DNA of 64,000 nucleotides from Archangium violaceum. Its GTDB lineage: Bacteria > Myxococcota > Myxococcia > Myxococcales > Myxococcaceae. The position numbers and the translations under genes are program-made. Position 1 is the first letter of the stretch. Each line of letters opens with the position of its first letter. Below the pieces are notes generated by a model that searched no databases, was not told where the DNA came from, and saw only the letters and a program-made list of their open reading frames with translations. Positions 24,104 to 32,271 of this stretch are shown in pieces. Location of the stretch: positions 8,104,001-8,168,000 of the forward strand of contig NZ_CP069396.1 of assembly GCF_016887565.1 (NCBI RefSeq), written 5' to 3'.

Positions 24104-24144
24104 CCCCCCTCTCCCCCTCTGGGAGAGGGGACGGGGGTGAGGGT
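24104..24144. repeat. REP-like palindrome, copy B1
   Basis: CCCCTCTCCC / GGGAGAGGGG palindrome followed by GGGGTGAGGG, just after the SpoIID/LytB stop. Forms an inverted pair with B2 (24174-24210), so the transcript could fold into a large hairpin terminator. Confidence 0.75.
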
Positions 24145-24173
24145 CGACGCTTCATGAGGGCACGGAAAAGGAT

Positions 24174-24210
24174 TACCCTCACCCTGACCCTCTCCCAGGG
24201 GGAGAGGGGA
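24174..24210. repeat. REP-like palindrome, copy B2 (inverted to B1)
   Basis: TACCCTCACCCTGACCCTCTCCCAGG... then GGGAGAGGGG, the mirror orientation of B1. Together they fill most of the gap before the TonB-like gene. Confidence 0.75.
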
Positions 24211-24292
24211 TTCACACGGGTTCCCATCCGGGATGTCACCTCGAAAACGACTCGGGAGTAGCGAGCACGCTCGGGGGTTATCATCAGCACGC

Positions 24293-25522
24293 GTGTCGAC
24301 AGGTCCTTCGGTTCCAGAGCAGGGGTTCAGGCGCAGGCGCAGACGGAATCACCCCGTCCGCTACCTCATTGCCTTCCTGCTCGCCCTGCTGGTCCAGGGC
24401 GCCCTCGTCGGCCTCCTGATCCTCTTCTCCGTCCTCCAGCCGGCTCCTCCCCGCCCCGCCAAGCCGGCGAGCGCCGTGGCCATCCGGCCGCTGAGCGCCC
24501 AGGACTGGGCGAAGAACCGCGGGCAGCAGATTCCGAATCTCAACGCTCCCCCCTCCAACAAGCCGGTGGAGAAGAAGAAGGAGCCGGAGAAGCGCCCGGA
24601 CGGGCAGGTGGTGGACGTGGCCCCCGGCAACCAGCAGGAGGCCCCGGACGCCAAGCACCTCGCCGAGACCCACAACAAGGTGGAGAAGGAGACGCGCGCG
24701 AAGGAGCAGACGGCCCACTACCGCAACGCCATGCCGCGGACGACGGCGCGCAGCGCGCGCGAGGGCTCGGGCGTGAGCGAGGAGAGCGGCCAGGTAGCGG
24801 GCAACAACGGCCTGGGCGCGGATGACAAGCCGATGAACAAGGGCGGCCAGAAGCCCGCCTTCGAGCTGCCCGATGCCAGGCGCAAGCAGGAGATCGCCCT
24901 CAAGCAGGATCCCAACGCGCCGGGCCCCGGCATGGACGTGGCCAACCGCAACGAGAGCGACGAGGTGGTCGGCAACTCCAAGCGGATGCGCATCCAGATG
25001 GGCTCGGGCGAGGGCGAGGACGGCTCCGAGGGCCGCGCGGGCTCCCCGGGCATCGCGAAGCTGATGCCCTCGCAGGCGGTGATGGATCAGATCATCGGCG
25101 GGGCGCCCAATGATCACCTCAAGGACGTGGACGAGGGCGAGGGCACCTTCCTCAACACCCGCGAGTGGAAGTACGCCAGCTTCTTCAACCGGGTGAAGCA
25201 GAGCGTGGGCACGCAGTGGAACCCGAACGCGGCGCTGGTGCGGAGGGATCCCACCGGCCAGACCTACAGCGGCAAGGATCGCTACACGCTGCTCAGCGTC
25301 ACCCTGGACGAGCGCGGACAGGTGGCGGACATCACCATCGAGAAGAGCAGCGGGCTGGACTTCCTGGACCTGGAGGCCATCGAGTCCTTCAAGCGGGCCC
25401 AGCCCTTCCCCAATCCGCCGCCCGGCCTGCTGGAGAACGACTCCAAGGTGCGCTTCTCGTTCGGATTCTTCATGGAGATGGGCGGCGGCCCGCGGATGCG
25501 CCTCTTCCGGCAGCCCAACTGA
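24293..25522 (+). CDS. TonB-family C-terminal domain protein
   Basis: About 409 residues from GTG 24293 (ATG 24233 is an alternative but lies close to the REP pair and has no ribosome-binding site). One N-terminal membrane span (YLIAFLLALLVQGALVGLLILFSVL), then a long charged, low-complexity periplasmic linker rich in Lys/Glu/Pro, and a C-terminal TonB-like domain (RYTLLSVTLDERGQVADITIEKSSGLDFLDLEAIESFKRAQPFPNPP). Such proteins couple the inner-membrane proton motive force to outer-membrane receptors or gliding/adhesion machinery in myxobacteria. A TonB-dependent receptor is encoded about 22 kb away in the same window, but no ExbB/ExbD partner is adjacent. It starts a two-gene run with the CDF transporter. 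Confidence 0.8.
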   Translation: MSTGPSVPEQGFRRRRRRNHPVRYLIAFLLALLVQGALVGLLILFSVLQPAPPRPAKPASAVAIRPLSAQDWAKNRGQQIPNLNAPPSNKPVEKKKEPEKRPDGQVVDVAPGNQQEAPDAKHLAETHNKVEKETRAKEQTAHYRNAMPRTTARSAREGSGVSEESGQVAGNNGLGADDKPMNKGGQKPAFELPDARRKQEIALKQDPNAPGPGMDVANRNESDEVVGNSKRMRIQMGSGEGEDGSEGRAGSPGIAKLMPSQAVMDQIIGGAPNDHLKDVDEGEGTFLNTREWKYASFFNRVKQSVGTQWNPNAALVRRDPTGQTYSGKDRYTLLSVTLDERGQVADITIEKSSGLDFLDLEAIESFKRAQPFPNPPPGLLENDSKVRFSFGFFMEMGGGPRMRLFRQPN

Positions 25523-25531
25523 CGCATTAGG

Positions 25532-26413
25532 GTGCGCCGCGTGGACGCCCCCCTGCTCGAGCGCAACCGCAAGATACGCGTCGTTCTCGCCTCCATCCTC
25601 GTGGCCAACTGGGCCGTGGCGCTGGCCAAGCTCGTCTTCGGGCTGTTGAGCGACTCGGCCGCCGTGACCGCGGACGGCGTGCACTCCTTCATCGACGGAG
25701 GCTCCAACGTGCTCGGGCTGGTGGCCATGTCGGTGGCCTCCCGGCCGGCGGACGAGGACCACCCCTATGGCCACGGCAAGTTCGAGGCCCTCGCCTCCCT
25801 GGGCATCGGGGCGATGATCGGCATCGCCATGCTGGAGCTGGGGCGCATGGCGTTCGACTCGCTGCTGCATGACCGGCACCCCCAGGTGACCCCGCTCATG
25901 GCCGGGGTGATGGGAGGCACGCTGCTCGTCAACCTGGCCGTCACGAGCATCGAGCGCCGCCAGGGCGAGAAGCTCAAGAGCCCGCTGCTGCTGGCGGACG
26001 CGCGGCACACGCTGTCGGACGTGGGCGTGAGCCTGGCGGTGCTGGTGTCTATCGGGCTGGTGTGGCTGGGCTACCCGAAGGCGGACGGCATCGTCACGCT
26101 GGCGGTGCTGGCGGTGGTGGCCCGGGTGGCGTGGGGCATCGTCAAGCAGGCGGTGGGCATCCTCTCGGACACGGCGCGGTTGGATCCGCAGAAGGTGATG
26201 AACCTGACCCTCCAGGTCCCGGGCGTGCGCTCGTGTCACGACGTGCGCAGCCGGGGCATGGAGGGGACGGTGTACGTGGACCTGAAGATCGAAGTGGATC
26301 CGCAGCTCACCACGGCGAAGGCCCACGCGCTGGCCGACGCCGTGGAGAGCCGTCTTCAGGCGGAGTTCCCCGAGGTGGTGGACGTGGTGGTGCACGTGGA
26401 GCCCTCTCCCTGA
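25532..26413 (+). CDS. Cation diffusion facilitator (CDF) efflux transporter
   Basis: 293 residues, start ATG 25532, 9 bp after the TonB-like gene. Six hydrophobic segments and the CDF metal site residues: Asp and His/Asp in TADGVHSFIDGGSN and in DARHTLSDVGVS, with the second cytosolic Cys/His-poor C-terminal domain (VRSCHDVRSRGMEGTVYVDLKIEVDP, ending VVDVVVHVEPSP). CDF proteins expel Zn2+, Fe2+, Co2+ or similar ions from the cytosol in exchange for protons. Which metal it carries cannot be read from the sequence. The 9-bp gap to the TonB-like gene suggests a shared transcript. Confidence 0.92.
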   Translation: MRRVDAPLLERNRKIRVVLASILVANWAVALAKLVFGLLSDSAAVTADGVHSFIDGGSNVLGLVAMSVASRPADEDHPYGHGKFEALASLGIGAMIGIAMLELGRMAFDSLLHDRHPQVTPLMAGVMGGTLLVNLAVTSIERRQGEKLKSPLLLADARHTLSDVGVSLAVLVSIGLVWLGYPKADGIVTLAVLAVVARVAWGIVKQAVGILSDTARLDPQKVMNLTLQVPGVRSCHDVRSRGMEGTVYVDLKIEVDPQLTTAKAHALADAVESRLQAEFPEVVDVVVHVEPSP

Positions 26414-26425
26414 GCCTTCGGGCTC
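26412..26425 (+). terminator. Possible small hairpin terminator after the CDF gene
   Basis: GAGCC-TTCG-GGCTC overlaps the stop codon of the transporter; a UUCG tetraloop is stable. No T-tract follows, so termination strength is uncertain. Confidence 0.35.
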
Positions 26426-26522
26426 CCCTGCCCGCCCGCTCCACCAGCGGCCCCAGCTTCCGGTCACAAAGCCTGTTTCAGGACCCTGACCCTATGAACC
26501 CTGAAAGGGAGGGCTGGAAACC

Positions 26523-26714
26523 ATGAGCTTCGAGACCGCCATCTTCGTCACCACCTTCGCGTTCCTGGGAGCGCGCCTTCTTCTCTCGGGAAGGAGGGTC
26601 CTCCGCAACGCCGCGGAACAGGCACGACGCAACGCCGCCGCACACGACGAGCTCGATGAGCTCTTCCGCCCCGTGCTCCTCTTCACCACCACGAGGACCG
26701 TGGCGCACTGCTGA
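26523..26714 (+). CDS. Small hypothetical membrane-associated protein
   Basis: 63 residues from ATG 26523, preceded by AGGGAGGG (9 bases spacing). One hydrophobic N-terminal helix (FETAIFVTTFAFLGARLLL), then a basic/amphipathic region (RRVLRNAAEQARRNAAAHDELDELF) and a short hydrophobic C-terminus with a final Cys. No family is recognised. The composition resembles single-pass small membrane proteins. It stands alone between the CDF and DUF885 genes. Coding status is plausible but not proven. Confidence 0.45.
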   Translation: MSFETAIFVTTFAFLGARLLLSGRRVLRNAAEQARRNAAAHDELDELFRPVLLFTTTRTVAHC

Positions 26715-26796
26715 ACCACGCCGCCATGACCTTCCACTCGCGGGTTGTGGCGGGGACTCCGGTGGGCGAGGCTCCAGCACCCACCGGAGGTGTTGA

Positions 26797-28551
26797 TTGC
26801 ACGTGTCGTCCCCTCGCGCGCTCATCGCCGCGCTGCTCGTCCTGCTGTCCGCCTGTGCCACCACGCGCCCCGCCGCCCAGGCGGAGGCCCCCTCGCTGTC
26901 CCCCGCCCAGCAATCCCTGCGTCGCCTCGTCGACGCGCACTTCGAGGAACAGTTCCGCCGCTTCCCCATGGCCGCCACGGCCCGGGGGCTGCACACCTAC
27001 GATGACCAGCTGGCTGGCTTCACCCCAAAGGAGCAGCTGGACTGGCTCGCCTTCCTGAAGACGGAGCTCGCCGCCCTGCCCCAGCAGGTGGACCGCTCGG
27101 CGCTGCCCCCGCTGGACCGGGCCGACTACGACATCTTCCAATCCAACCTGAAGGCCCGCATCCTGGAGCTCGAGGAGGTGCGTGGCTGGGAGCGCAACCC
27201 GAACACCTACCTGAGCCTCGCCTCCGGCTCCGTCTACCAGCTCATCAACCGGGACTTCGCGCCCATCGAGCAGCGGATGCGCTCGGCGGTGGCGCGCATG
27301 GCGCGGGTGCCCGAGGTGTTCGCCACGGGCAAGGCGACGCTGAAGAACCCGCCGCGGATCTGGACGGAGATCGCCCTGCAGCAGGCGGCTGGGACGCGCT
27401 CGCTCTTCGTGGAGACGCTGCCCCAGGCCTTCGCGCCGGTGAAGGACGAGGCCCTGCAGGCGGCCTTCAAGCAGGAGCAGGCGAAGGTGCTGGCGGCCCT
27501 GGAGGACTACGTGCGCTTCCTGAAGCAGGATCTGCTGCCGCGCTCCAACGGTGACTTCGCCATCGGCGAGTCCATCTACCGCCGGAAGCTGGAGTACGAG
27601 GAGGGCGTCACCGAGGACATCGACAGCCTGCTGGCGTGGGGCAGCACGGAGCTCAAGCGCACGCAGGACGAGTTCCGCGAGGTGGCGCGCCGGATCGACG
27701 CCACGAAGGCGCCCATGGACGTGTACCGGGAGCTGGGCAAGGAGCACCCCACGCCGGCGGAGCTGGTGCCCACCACGCGGGCGATGCTGGAGAGCATCCG
27801 CCAGTACCTGGTGGACCACCACATCATCACCATCCCGAGCGAGGTGCGGGCCCTGGTGGCGGAGACGCCGAGCTTCAACCGGGCGCTCTCCTTCGCCAGC
27901 ATGAGCACCCCAGGCCCGTACGAGACGCGCGCCACCGAGGCCTACTACTACGTGACGCCGCCGGACCCGACCTGGAGCGCCGAGCAGACCGAGCAGCACA
28001 TGAGCTTCTACAACCACCAGGCGCTGGAGCTCGTGTCCATCCACGAGGCCTACCCGGGCCACTACGTGCAGTTCCTGTGGACGAACCGGGTGGACTCGAA
28101 GGTGCGCCGGCTGATGGGCAGCGGCTCCTTCAGCGAGGGCTGGGGCCTGTACACCGAGCAGATGATGCTGGAGACCGGCTACGGCGGCACGGGGCTGAAG
28201 GCGGACAAGCTGAAGCTGAACCAGCTGGCGCTCTACCTGCAGCGGCTGGCGCGCTACCAGGTGGGCCTGTCGCTGCACACGCGCGGCATGACGTACGAGC
28301 AGGCGGTGCGCTTCTTCGAGGAGCAGGCCTACATGACGCGCACCAACGCCGAGCGCGAGGCACGCCGTGGCACGAGCGATCCCACCTACCTGGTGTACGC
28401 ACTGGGCAAGAAGATGCTCCTGGAGCTGCGCGAGGAGGCCAGGGCGCGCTGGGGCAAGGACTTCACCCTTCAGCGCTTCCATGACGCCGTCGTGTCCTAC
28501 GGCTACCCGCCCGTGCCCGTCGTCCGACAGTTGATGTTCGGCGACAACTGA
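26797..28551 (+). CDS. DUF885-family zinc-peptidase-like lipoprotein
   Basis: About 584 residues. Start TTG 26797 is preferred (GGAGG at 6 bases); GTG 26803 would shorten it by two residues. The leader ALIAALLVLLSAC has a lipobox LSAC. The body is the mostly helical DUF885 fold, with the metallopeptidase-like motif HEAYPGHYVQF (about 418) and a downstream Glu in GSFSEGWGLYTEQ. DUF885 proteins are related to M32-type carboxypeptidase folds, and many act on peptides. Exposure at the envelope by lipidation suggests a role in nutrient scavenging or predation. Function beyond family is inferred. Confidence 0.85.
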   Translation: MHVSSPRALIAALLVLLSACATTRPAAQAEAPSLSPAQQSLRRLVDAHFEEQFRRFPMAATARGLHTYDDQLAGFTPKEQLDWLAFLKTELAALPQQVDRSALPPLDRADYDIFQSNLKARILELEEVRGWERNPNTYLSLASGSVYQLINRDFAPIEQRMRSAVARMARVPEVFATGKATLKNPPRIWTEIALQQAAGTRSLFVETLPQAFAPVKDEALQAAFKQEQAKVLAALEDYVRFLKQDLLPRSNGDFAIGESIYRRKLEYEEGVTEDIDSLLAWGSTELKRTQDEFREVARRIDATKAPMDVYRELGKEHPTPAELVPTTRAMLESIRQYLVDHHIITIPSEVRALVAETPSFNRALSFASMSTPGPYETRATEAYYYVTPPDPTWSAEQTEQHMSFYNHQALELVSIHEAYPGHYVQFLWTNRVDSKVRRLMGSGSFSEGWGLYTEQMMLETGYGGTGLKADKLKLNQLALYLQRLARYQVGLSLHTRGMTYEQAVRFFEEQAYMTRTNAEREARRGTSDPTYLVYALGKKMLLELREEARARWGKDFTLQRFHDAVVSYGYPPVPVVRQLMFGDN

Positions 28552-28744
28552 GACGTACCTGGGCCCATCCCTGCGGGGAGCCGGAGTGCGGGCGGCCCTC
28601 GCGCCTCCCGCCGGGGGACCAACGGAGCGAGTGGGGCCTCCCCGCGCCGCGAGCCGCGGGAACCTTCGTGACAGGCACCTCCTCGCCTGCTTCCGCGAGG
28701 AATTTCCCTCCAGGGAGTCGTGTCCCTTGCGGCACACGCAACCC

Positions 28745-30937
28745 ATGCCCCCATCCCCCCGCCTGCAAGCTCCCCTGGCCCGTTCGACGCTCATCAAGAT
28801 GGGCGCTCGCATCGCGGTCGTGATCACCCTCTCCACCATCTTCAGCTACCTCCACATGCACCAGACCCTGCGCACCGAGTCGTTGGCGCAGTTGGAGCAG
28901 CATGTGACGGAGCGCGGTCAGCGGGAGGAGGCCATCTTCCTGCTCGCGGAGGACAATCACACCGTCTTCAAGAAGGCCCTGGAGGAAAGGCTCCAGTCCT
29001 TCCAGAAGGAGGACGTGAGCGCCCGCTTCGACAGCCTCTTCGTGCGGATGTCCGACGGCGCGATCCGCAACCGCCCCGATGTCTTCGACGGCACGAAGAT
29101 GCCAGGTGTCCTGGTTCCCCGGGGCGTCACCGTCGACATGGACCTGCGCCGCCGGCTCCTGGCCGCCTACGACGTGCTCCTCCAGTATGGGCCCGCCTTC
29201 CATACGCGCTTCACGAACACCTTCATCACGTTTCCGGACGGGGTGATTGGCGTCTACTGGCCCGAGCGACCCACCTGGTGCCAGGACGCCGATCCCCTCT
29301 TCTCGGCCACCACGATGGAGTACTTCCAGACCAGCCGGCCCGAGAACAACACGCGGAGGCAGACGGCCTGGTCCGGCGTCTACAAGGAGGACGTCAGCGA
29401 CAAATGGATGGCCACGGCCACCACTCCGCTGGACATGGAGGGCCGCCATGCCGCGTCCATCAGCCACGACGTCCTCCTCGAGGAGTTGATGGCACGCACC
29501 ACCAGCGACCACCTGCCGGAGGCGTACAACGTCATCTTCCGCGAGGATGGCAGGCCCATTGCCCATCCCGACATGAATCTGGAAGACGCCTCGAAGTCCA
29601 TCTCCGAGGAGCGGACGAAACATCTGGGAACCATCGTCGAGCGGGCGAAGAAGCATCGGCCCGAACAGCGGGTGGTGGAGCTCTCGGAGTATGGCGAGTA
29701 CCTCGGCGTGACACGACTGCGAGGCCCCAACTGGTTCTTCGCCACGGTGCTCCCCGAGAGCGCCATGTCGCGGCCCGCCCTCCATGCGGCGCGCTACGTG
29801 ATGCTGCTCGGCCTGTTGTCCCTGCTGCTGGAGCTGGTCATCGTCGCCTGGGTCCTGACACAGCAGATCACCCGTCCGCTGCTCGCCTTCACCCAGGCCA
29901 CCGACAGGGTGGCGGCCGGAGACTTCCAGGTCGGGCTGAACACCGAACGCGGCGACGAGCTGGGTCAACTGGCACGCGCCTTCCGGCAGATGGCCGATCG
30001 GGTCCAGCAGCGCGAGGAGGAACTGCGACAGGCCAATGAAGGACTGGAACAGCGCGTCGAGGAGCGCACCCGCGAGCTGAAGGACGTCCACCAGCAGCTC
30101 GTGAAGACGGCTCGGCAGGCGGGCATGGCGGAGATCGCCACCAACGTGCTGCACAACGTGGGCAACGTGCTCAACAGCGTCTACACCTCGGCGCAGGTCG
30201 CCAAGGAGCGGGTGACCGGGATGCGGCTCGAACACGTGGGCCGGGTGGCGAACATGCTCCAGGAGCGGCAACCGGACCTCGCGACCTTCCTCGCGCAGGA
30301 TGAGCGGGGACGCCATCTGATGCCCTTCCTGAGCAAGCTGGGACAGAACCTGCTGGATGACCGGCAGGAGATCGTCTCGCTGCTCAACGACGTGGGCCGG
30401 TACACCGAGCACATCGGCGACATCGTCAAGGTGCAGCAGAACTATGCCCGGACGCCCCGGGTGCATGAGCCGGTCCTCCTGTCGGATCTGGTGGAGGACG
30501 CGCTGCGCATCAACGCGGCCGGGCTCACCCGCCATCAGGTGACGGTGGAGCGGCACCTGGCCTCGCTGCCACACGTGCTCACCGACAAGCACAAGACGCT
30601 GATGATCCTGGTCAACCTGGTCAGCAACGCCAAGTACGCCATGGATGACGTGCCCGTGAGCGAGCGGCGCCTCGTCCTCAAGCTGGAGCGCACCCCCGAC
30701 GAGCGTGTCCGCATCGAGATTCACGACAACGGCATGGGCATCGCGCCAGAGATGCTCACCCGCATCTTCCAGTACGGCTTCACCACCCGGGAGGAGGGAC
30801 ACGGCTTCGGCCTGCACTCCAGCGCGCTGGCGGCCCAGGAGCTGGGCGGCACACTGCACGTCCACAGTGAAGGACCGGGCCGCGGCGCCACCTTCACGCT
30901 GGAGATGCCCTACCTCCCGGCCCAGGAGTCGAAGTGA
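28745..30937 (+). CDS. Membrane sensor histidine kinase with HAMP domain and LHN-type H-box
   Basis: About 730 residues from ATG 28745. Membrane span RIAVVITLSTIFSYLHM, a 280-residue extracytoplasmic Cache-like sensor region, second span (YVMLLGLLSLLLELVIVAWVL), HAMP domain (PLLAFTQATDRVAAGDFQVG...GDELGQLARAFRQM), coiled coil, and a dimerisation box GMAEIATNVLHNVGNVLNSV in which His is followed by Asn, not Glu/Asp. The ATPase domain has an N box (NLVSNAKYAMDD), a DNGMGI G1 box and GFGLHSS G2. This LHNVGN class occurs widely in proteobacteria. No response regulator gene is adjacent, so it is an orphan kinase. Ligand is unknown. Confidence 0.88.
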   Translation: MPPSPRLQAPLARSTLIKMGARIAVVITLSTIFSYLHMHQTLRTESLAQLEQHVTERGQREEAIFLLAEDNHTVFKKALEERLQSFQKEDVSARFDSLFVRMSDGAIRNRPDVFDGTKMPGVLVPRGVTVDMDLRRRLLAAYDVLLQYGPAFHTRFTNTFITFPDGVIGVYWPERPTWCQDADPLFSATTMEYFQTSRPENNTRRQTAWSGVYKEDVSDKWMATATTPLDMEGRHAASISHDVLLEELMARTTSDHLPEAYNVIFREDGRPIAHPDMNLEDASKSISEERTKHLGTIVERAKKHRPEQRVVELSEYGEYLGVTRLRGPNWFFATVLPESAMSRPALHAARYVMLLGLLSLLLELVIVAWVLTQQITRPLLAFTQATDRVAAGDFQVGLNTERGDELGQLARAFRQMADRVQQREEELRQANEGLEQRVEERTRELKDVHQQLVKTARQAGMAEIATNVLHNVGNVLNSVYTSAQVAKERVTGMRLEHVGRVANMLQERQPDLATFLAQDERGRHLMPFLSKLGQNLLDDRQEIVSLLNDVGRYTEHIGDIVKVQQNYARTPRVHEPVLLSDLVEDALRINAAGLTRHQVTVERHLASLPHVLTDKHKTLMILVNLVSNAKYAMDDVPVSERRLVLKLERTPDERVRIEIHDNGMGIAPEMLTRIFQYGFTTREEGHGFGLHSSALAAQELGGTLHVHSEGPGRGATFTLEMPYLPAQESK

Positions 30938-31074
30938 GCCAGGAAGCGGGCGGAAGTCGGCTCGGTTAGGGCCGGACGGCAGGAGCCCTGGCGGGCGGGC
31001 CTGGGGTGTTTGCGGCCGCACGGAGCACGAAGCACCGTGGAGGAAGACGGTGGCTCGGAAGAACGGGGGCATCG

Positions 31075-32157
31075 GTGGCTGGCATCAATTCGTCGATGGG
31101 GTCCCCGTCCCAGGTGACGCTCAAGACGACGTTCACCGTGTGCTTCGCCGTGCTGGCGGTGGTGACGCTCGCCGTGCTGATCGTGAAGGCGGAAGTGGCC
31201 CTGATCCTGACGGGCCTCGCCGCGCTCATCGCGGTCGCGCTGAACCACCTGGTGGTCCTGCTGATGCGGCTCCGCATGAAGCGGGGCCCCGCCATCACGC
31301 TCGTGCTCTCCGTGCTGCTGTTCGCCCTGGTGACGGTGGCCCTGTGGGTGATTCCGTCCGCCCTCACCCAGGTCCAGGCGCTGGTGGAACAGGCGCCGGG
31401 GCTCGTCGCCGAGTTCCGAGCCTCGCGCTTCTTCCGGTGGCTCGACGCGCATTTCCACATCCTGCAACAACTGCGGCGGCAGGATCGGAGCCCCTCTGAG
31501 CTGGCCTCGGGCGCGCTGCCGCCCCTGCTGCACGCCGTCACCGGCGCCTTCAGCCTGGCGGGCGCGGCGGTCACGGTCGGCTTCCTGGTGGTGTTCATGC
31601 TCGTCTTCGGGCCGGGGCTGGTGCGGCGCATGCTCTCCCAGGCCCTCCCCGAGCGCCGCGCGCGGTACGAGCGCGTGCTGGGCAAGGTGTACACCGCGAC
31701 CGGGGGTTACCTGGGGGGGCTCTCCCTCATCTGCTCCATCAACGCCACCCTCACCACCACCTTCCTGGCCATCATCGGAATGCCCTACTTCCTGCCCCTG
31801 GGCATCATGAGCGGCTTCTCCAGCATGATCCCCTACGCGGGGCCCATCATGGCCGGCGGCGCCATCACCCTGCTGACGCTCGCCACGGGCGGGCTGTGGA
31901 AGGCGATGGCGACGTTCATCTATTTCATCCTGTACGGGCAGCTCGAAGGCAACGTGCTGGCGCCTCTCGTCTTCCGGCGCACGGTGCACGTCGACCCGCT
32001 GCTCACCCTGTTCGCGGTGGTCTTCTTCGCCGAGCTGGCCGGCATCATCGGCGCCGTGCTCGCGGTACCGCTCGTGGCCGCCGCGCAGATCATCGTGAGG
32101 GAGCTGCTGCTCGTCCGCCGGGAGAAGCTCGGCGAGCGCGTGCCCCCCGTGCCGTAG
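31075..32157 (+). CDS. AI-2E/PerM-family membrane permease
   Basis: About 360 residues. GTG 31075 is chosen because GGGGG stands 5 bases upstream; ATG 31096 is an alternative. Seven to eight hydrophobic helices, with the family features VKAEVALILTGLAALIAVALNHLVVLLM near the start, and 'GGYLGGLSLICSINATLTTTFLAIIGMPYFLPLGIMSGFSSMIPYAGPI' and 'YGQLEGNVLAPLVFRRTVHVDPLLTLFAVV' in the second half. Members export small molecules (AI-2, organic anions) or have unknown cargo. Stand-alone gene followed by a shared bidirectional terminator. Confidence 0.85.
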   Translation: MAGINSSMGSPSQVTLKTTFTVCFAVLAVVTLAVLIVKAEVALILTGLAALIAVALNHLVVLLMRLRMKRGPAITLVLSVLLFALVTVALWVIPSALTQVQALVEQAPGLVAEFRASRFFRWLDAHFHILQQLRRQDRSPSELASGALPPLLHAVTGAFSLAGAAVTVGFLVVFMLVFGPGLVRRMLSQALPERRARYERVLGKVYTATGGYLGGLSLICSINATLTTTFLAIIGMPYFLPLGIMSGFSSMIPYAGPIMAGGAITLLTLATGGLWKAMATFIYFILYGQLEGNVLAPLVFRRTVHVDPLLTLFAVVFFAELAGIIGAVLAVPLVAAAQIIVRELLLVRREKLGERVPPVP

Positions 32158-32176
32158 TGGGGACGGAAAAGGCGAA

Positions 32177-32207
32177 GGGCCCGGAACCTCCCATCGGTTC
32201 CGGGCCC
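32177..32207. terminator. Hairpin terminator between the permease and FG-GAP lipoprotein A
   Basis: A 12-bp perfect stem GGGCCCGGAACC / GGTTCCGGGCCC with a 7-base loop. On the - strand it is followed by TTTT, so it fits best as terminator for the gene at 32272; it can also stop + strand transcription. Near-identical hairpins sit at 35960-35994 and 39440-39474. Confidence 0.85.
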
Positions 32208-32271
32208 TCCTCCTACTTCACCCGAACTGCCACTTCACCCGAACCGTACACCCACGTTCAACTGACGCGGA

